Positions 63,952 to 64,000 of a DNA stretch of 64,000 nucleotides are shown piece after piece. Origin of the DNA: an uncultured Lachnospiraceae bacterium (GTDB lineage: Bacteria; Bacillota; Clostridia; Lachnospirales; Lachnospiraceae). The DNA lies in contig CAMNQH010000001.1 of assembly GCA_946549035.1 (NCBI GenBank), forward strand, positions 44,523-108,522. The letters are read 5' to 3'. Numbering within the stretch: position 1 is the first letter of the stretch; every line of letters begins with the position of its first letter. The notes under the pieces are model-generated. The model was given only the letters and a program-made list of their open reading frames with translations. It was not told the origin of the DNA and did not search any database. A program made the translations under genes and the position numbers.

Positions 63952-64000
<49 letters not shown>

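Overview
The window looks like a chromosomal segment of a spore-forming gut Clostridia member, most likely Lachnospiraceae (Bacillota). The basis is a forespore operon (spoIIAA-spoIIAB-sigF-spoVA), Gram-positive RBSs and sigma-A promoters, a T-box in front of valS, a FapA-type DUF342 protein, LCP/GtrA envelope genes, and an SDR enzyme very close to clostridial 12-alpha-hydroxysteroid dehydrogenases. The genus is inference. Nearly every gene is on the minus strand; only a SnoaL-like gene (3940-4308) and a CheC-family gene (20301-20924) are on the plus strand.

Layout. 1-3761: the start of a secreted polysaccharide-deacetylase-like protein and a Ca2+-type P-ATPase. 3940-5223: SnoaL-like protein and the candidate 12-alpha-HSDH. 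5342-8653: sporulation operon, with an exact sigma-G promoter in front of a 58-residue membrane ORF and spoVAA-AB-AC. 8749-16332: TPR protein, micro-ORF and folC; FapA; valS with its T-box. 16353-22245: RND transporter, solitary CheC, lipoprotein amidase. 22330-28038: arcC-pyk-DUF6056 cluster and an HtrA protease.

28189-63951 is almost one continuous surface-glycan region. One transcription unit starts at a promoter near 36902-36930: zinc ribbon, initiating sugar transferase, two GT2s, WecE-like aminotransferase, a lipid-linked GT2, LCP, glmS, GtrA. Then come a GT2 and a large repeat-bearing amidase (38530-41484). The CapE-CapF-CapG set for UDP-L-FucNAc plus a Wzz-like protein follow (41708-46527). 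Last is a long operon entering from beyond the window: GT4, flippase, acyltransferase, GT4, PIG-L deacetylase, methyltransferase, two unknown membrane proteins, GT2, second flippase, WecC-like dehydrogenase, then ugd. Together these supply sugar nucleotides, assemble, modify, flip and attach a capsule or wall polysaccharide.

An accessory insert lies inside the capsule region (46624-51315): a 1306-residue protein with a restriction-endonuclease-like N-terminus and a NACHT/STAND ATPase (candidate antiphage NLR), and a small gene overlapping a decayed DUF4160 gene, closed by a perfect 21-bp hairpin. Two poly-G tracts on the coding strand lie in capsule genes: G10 in a glycosyltransferase that is in frame, and G9 in an acyltransferase that is out of frame. 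They suggest slipped-strand phase variation of the glycan. The window ends in 49 consecutive Gs, probably a sequencing or assembly artefact.
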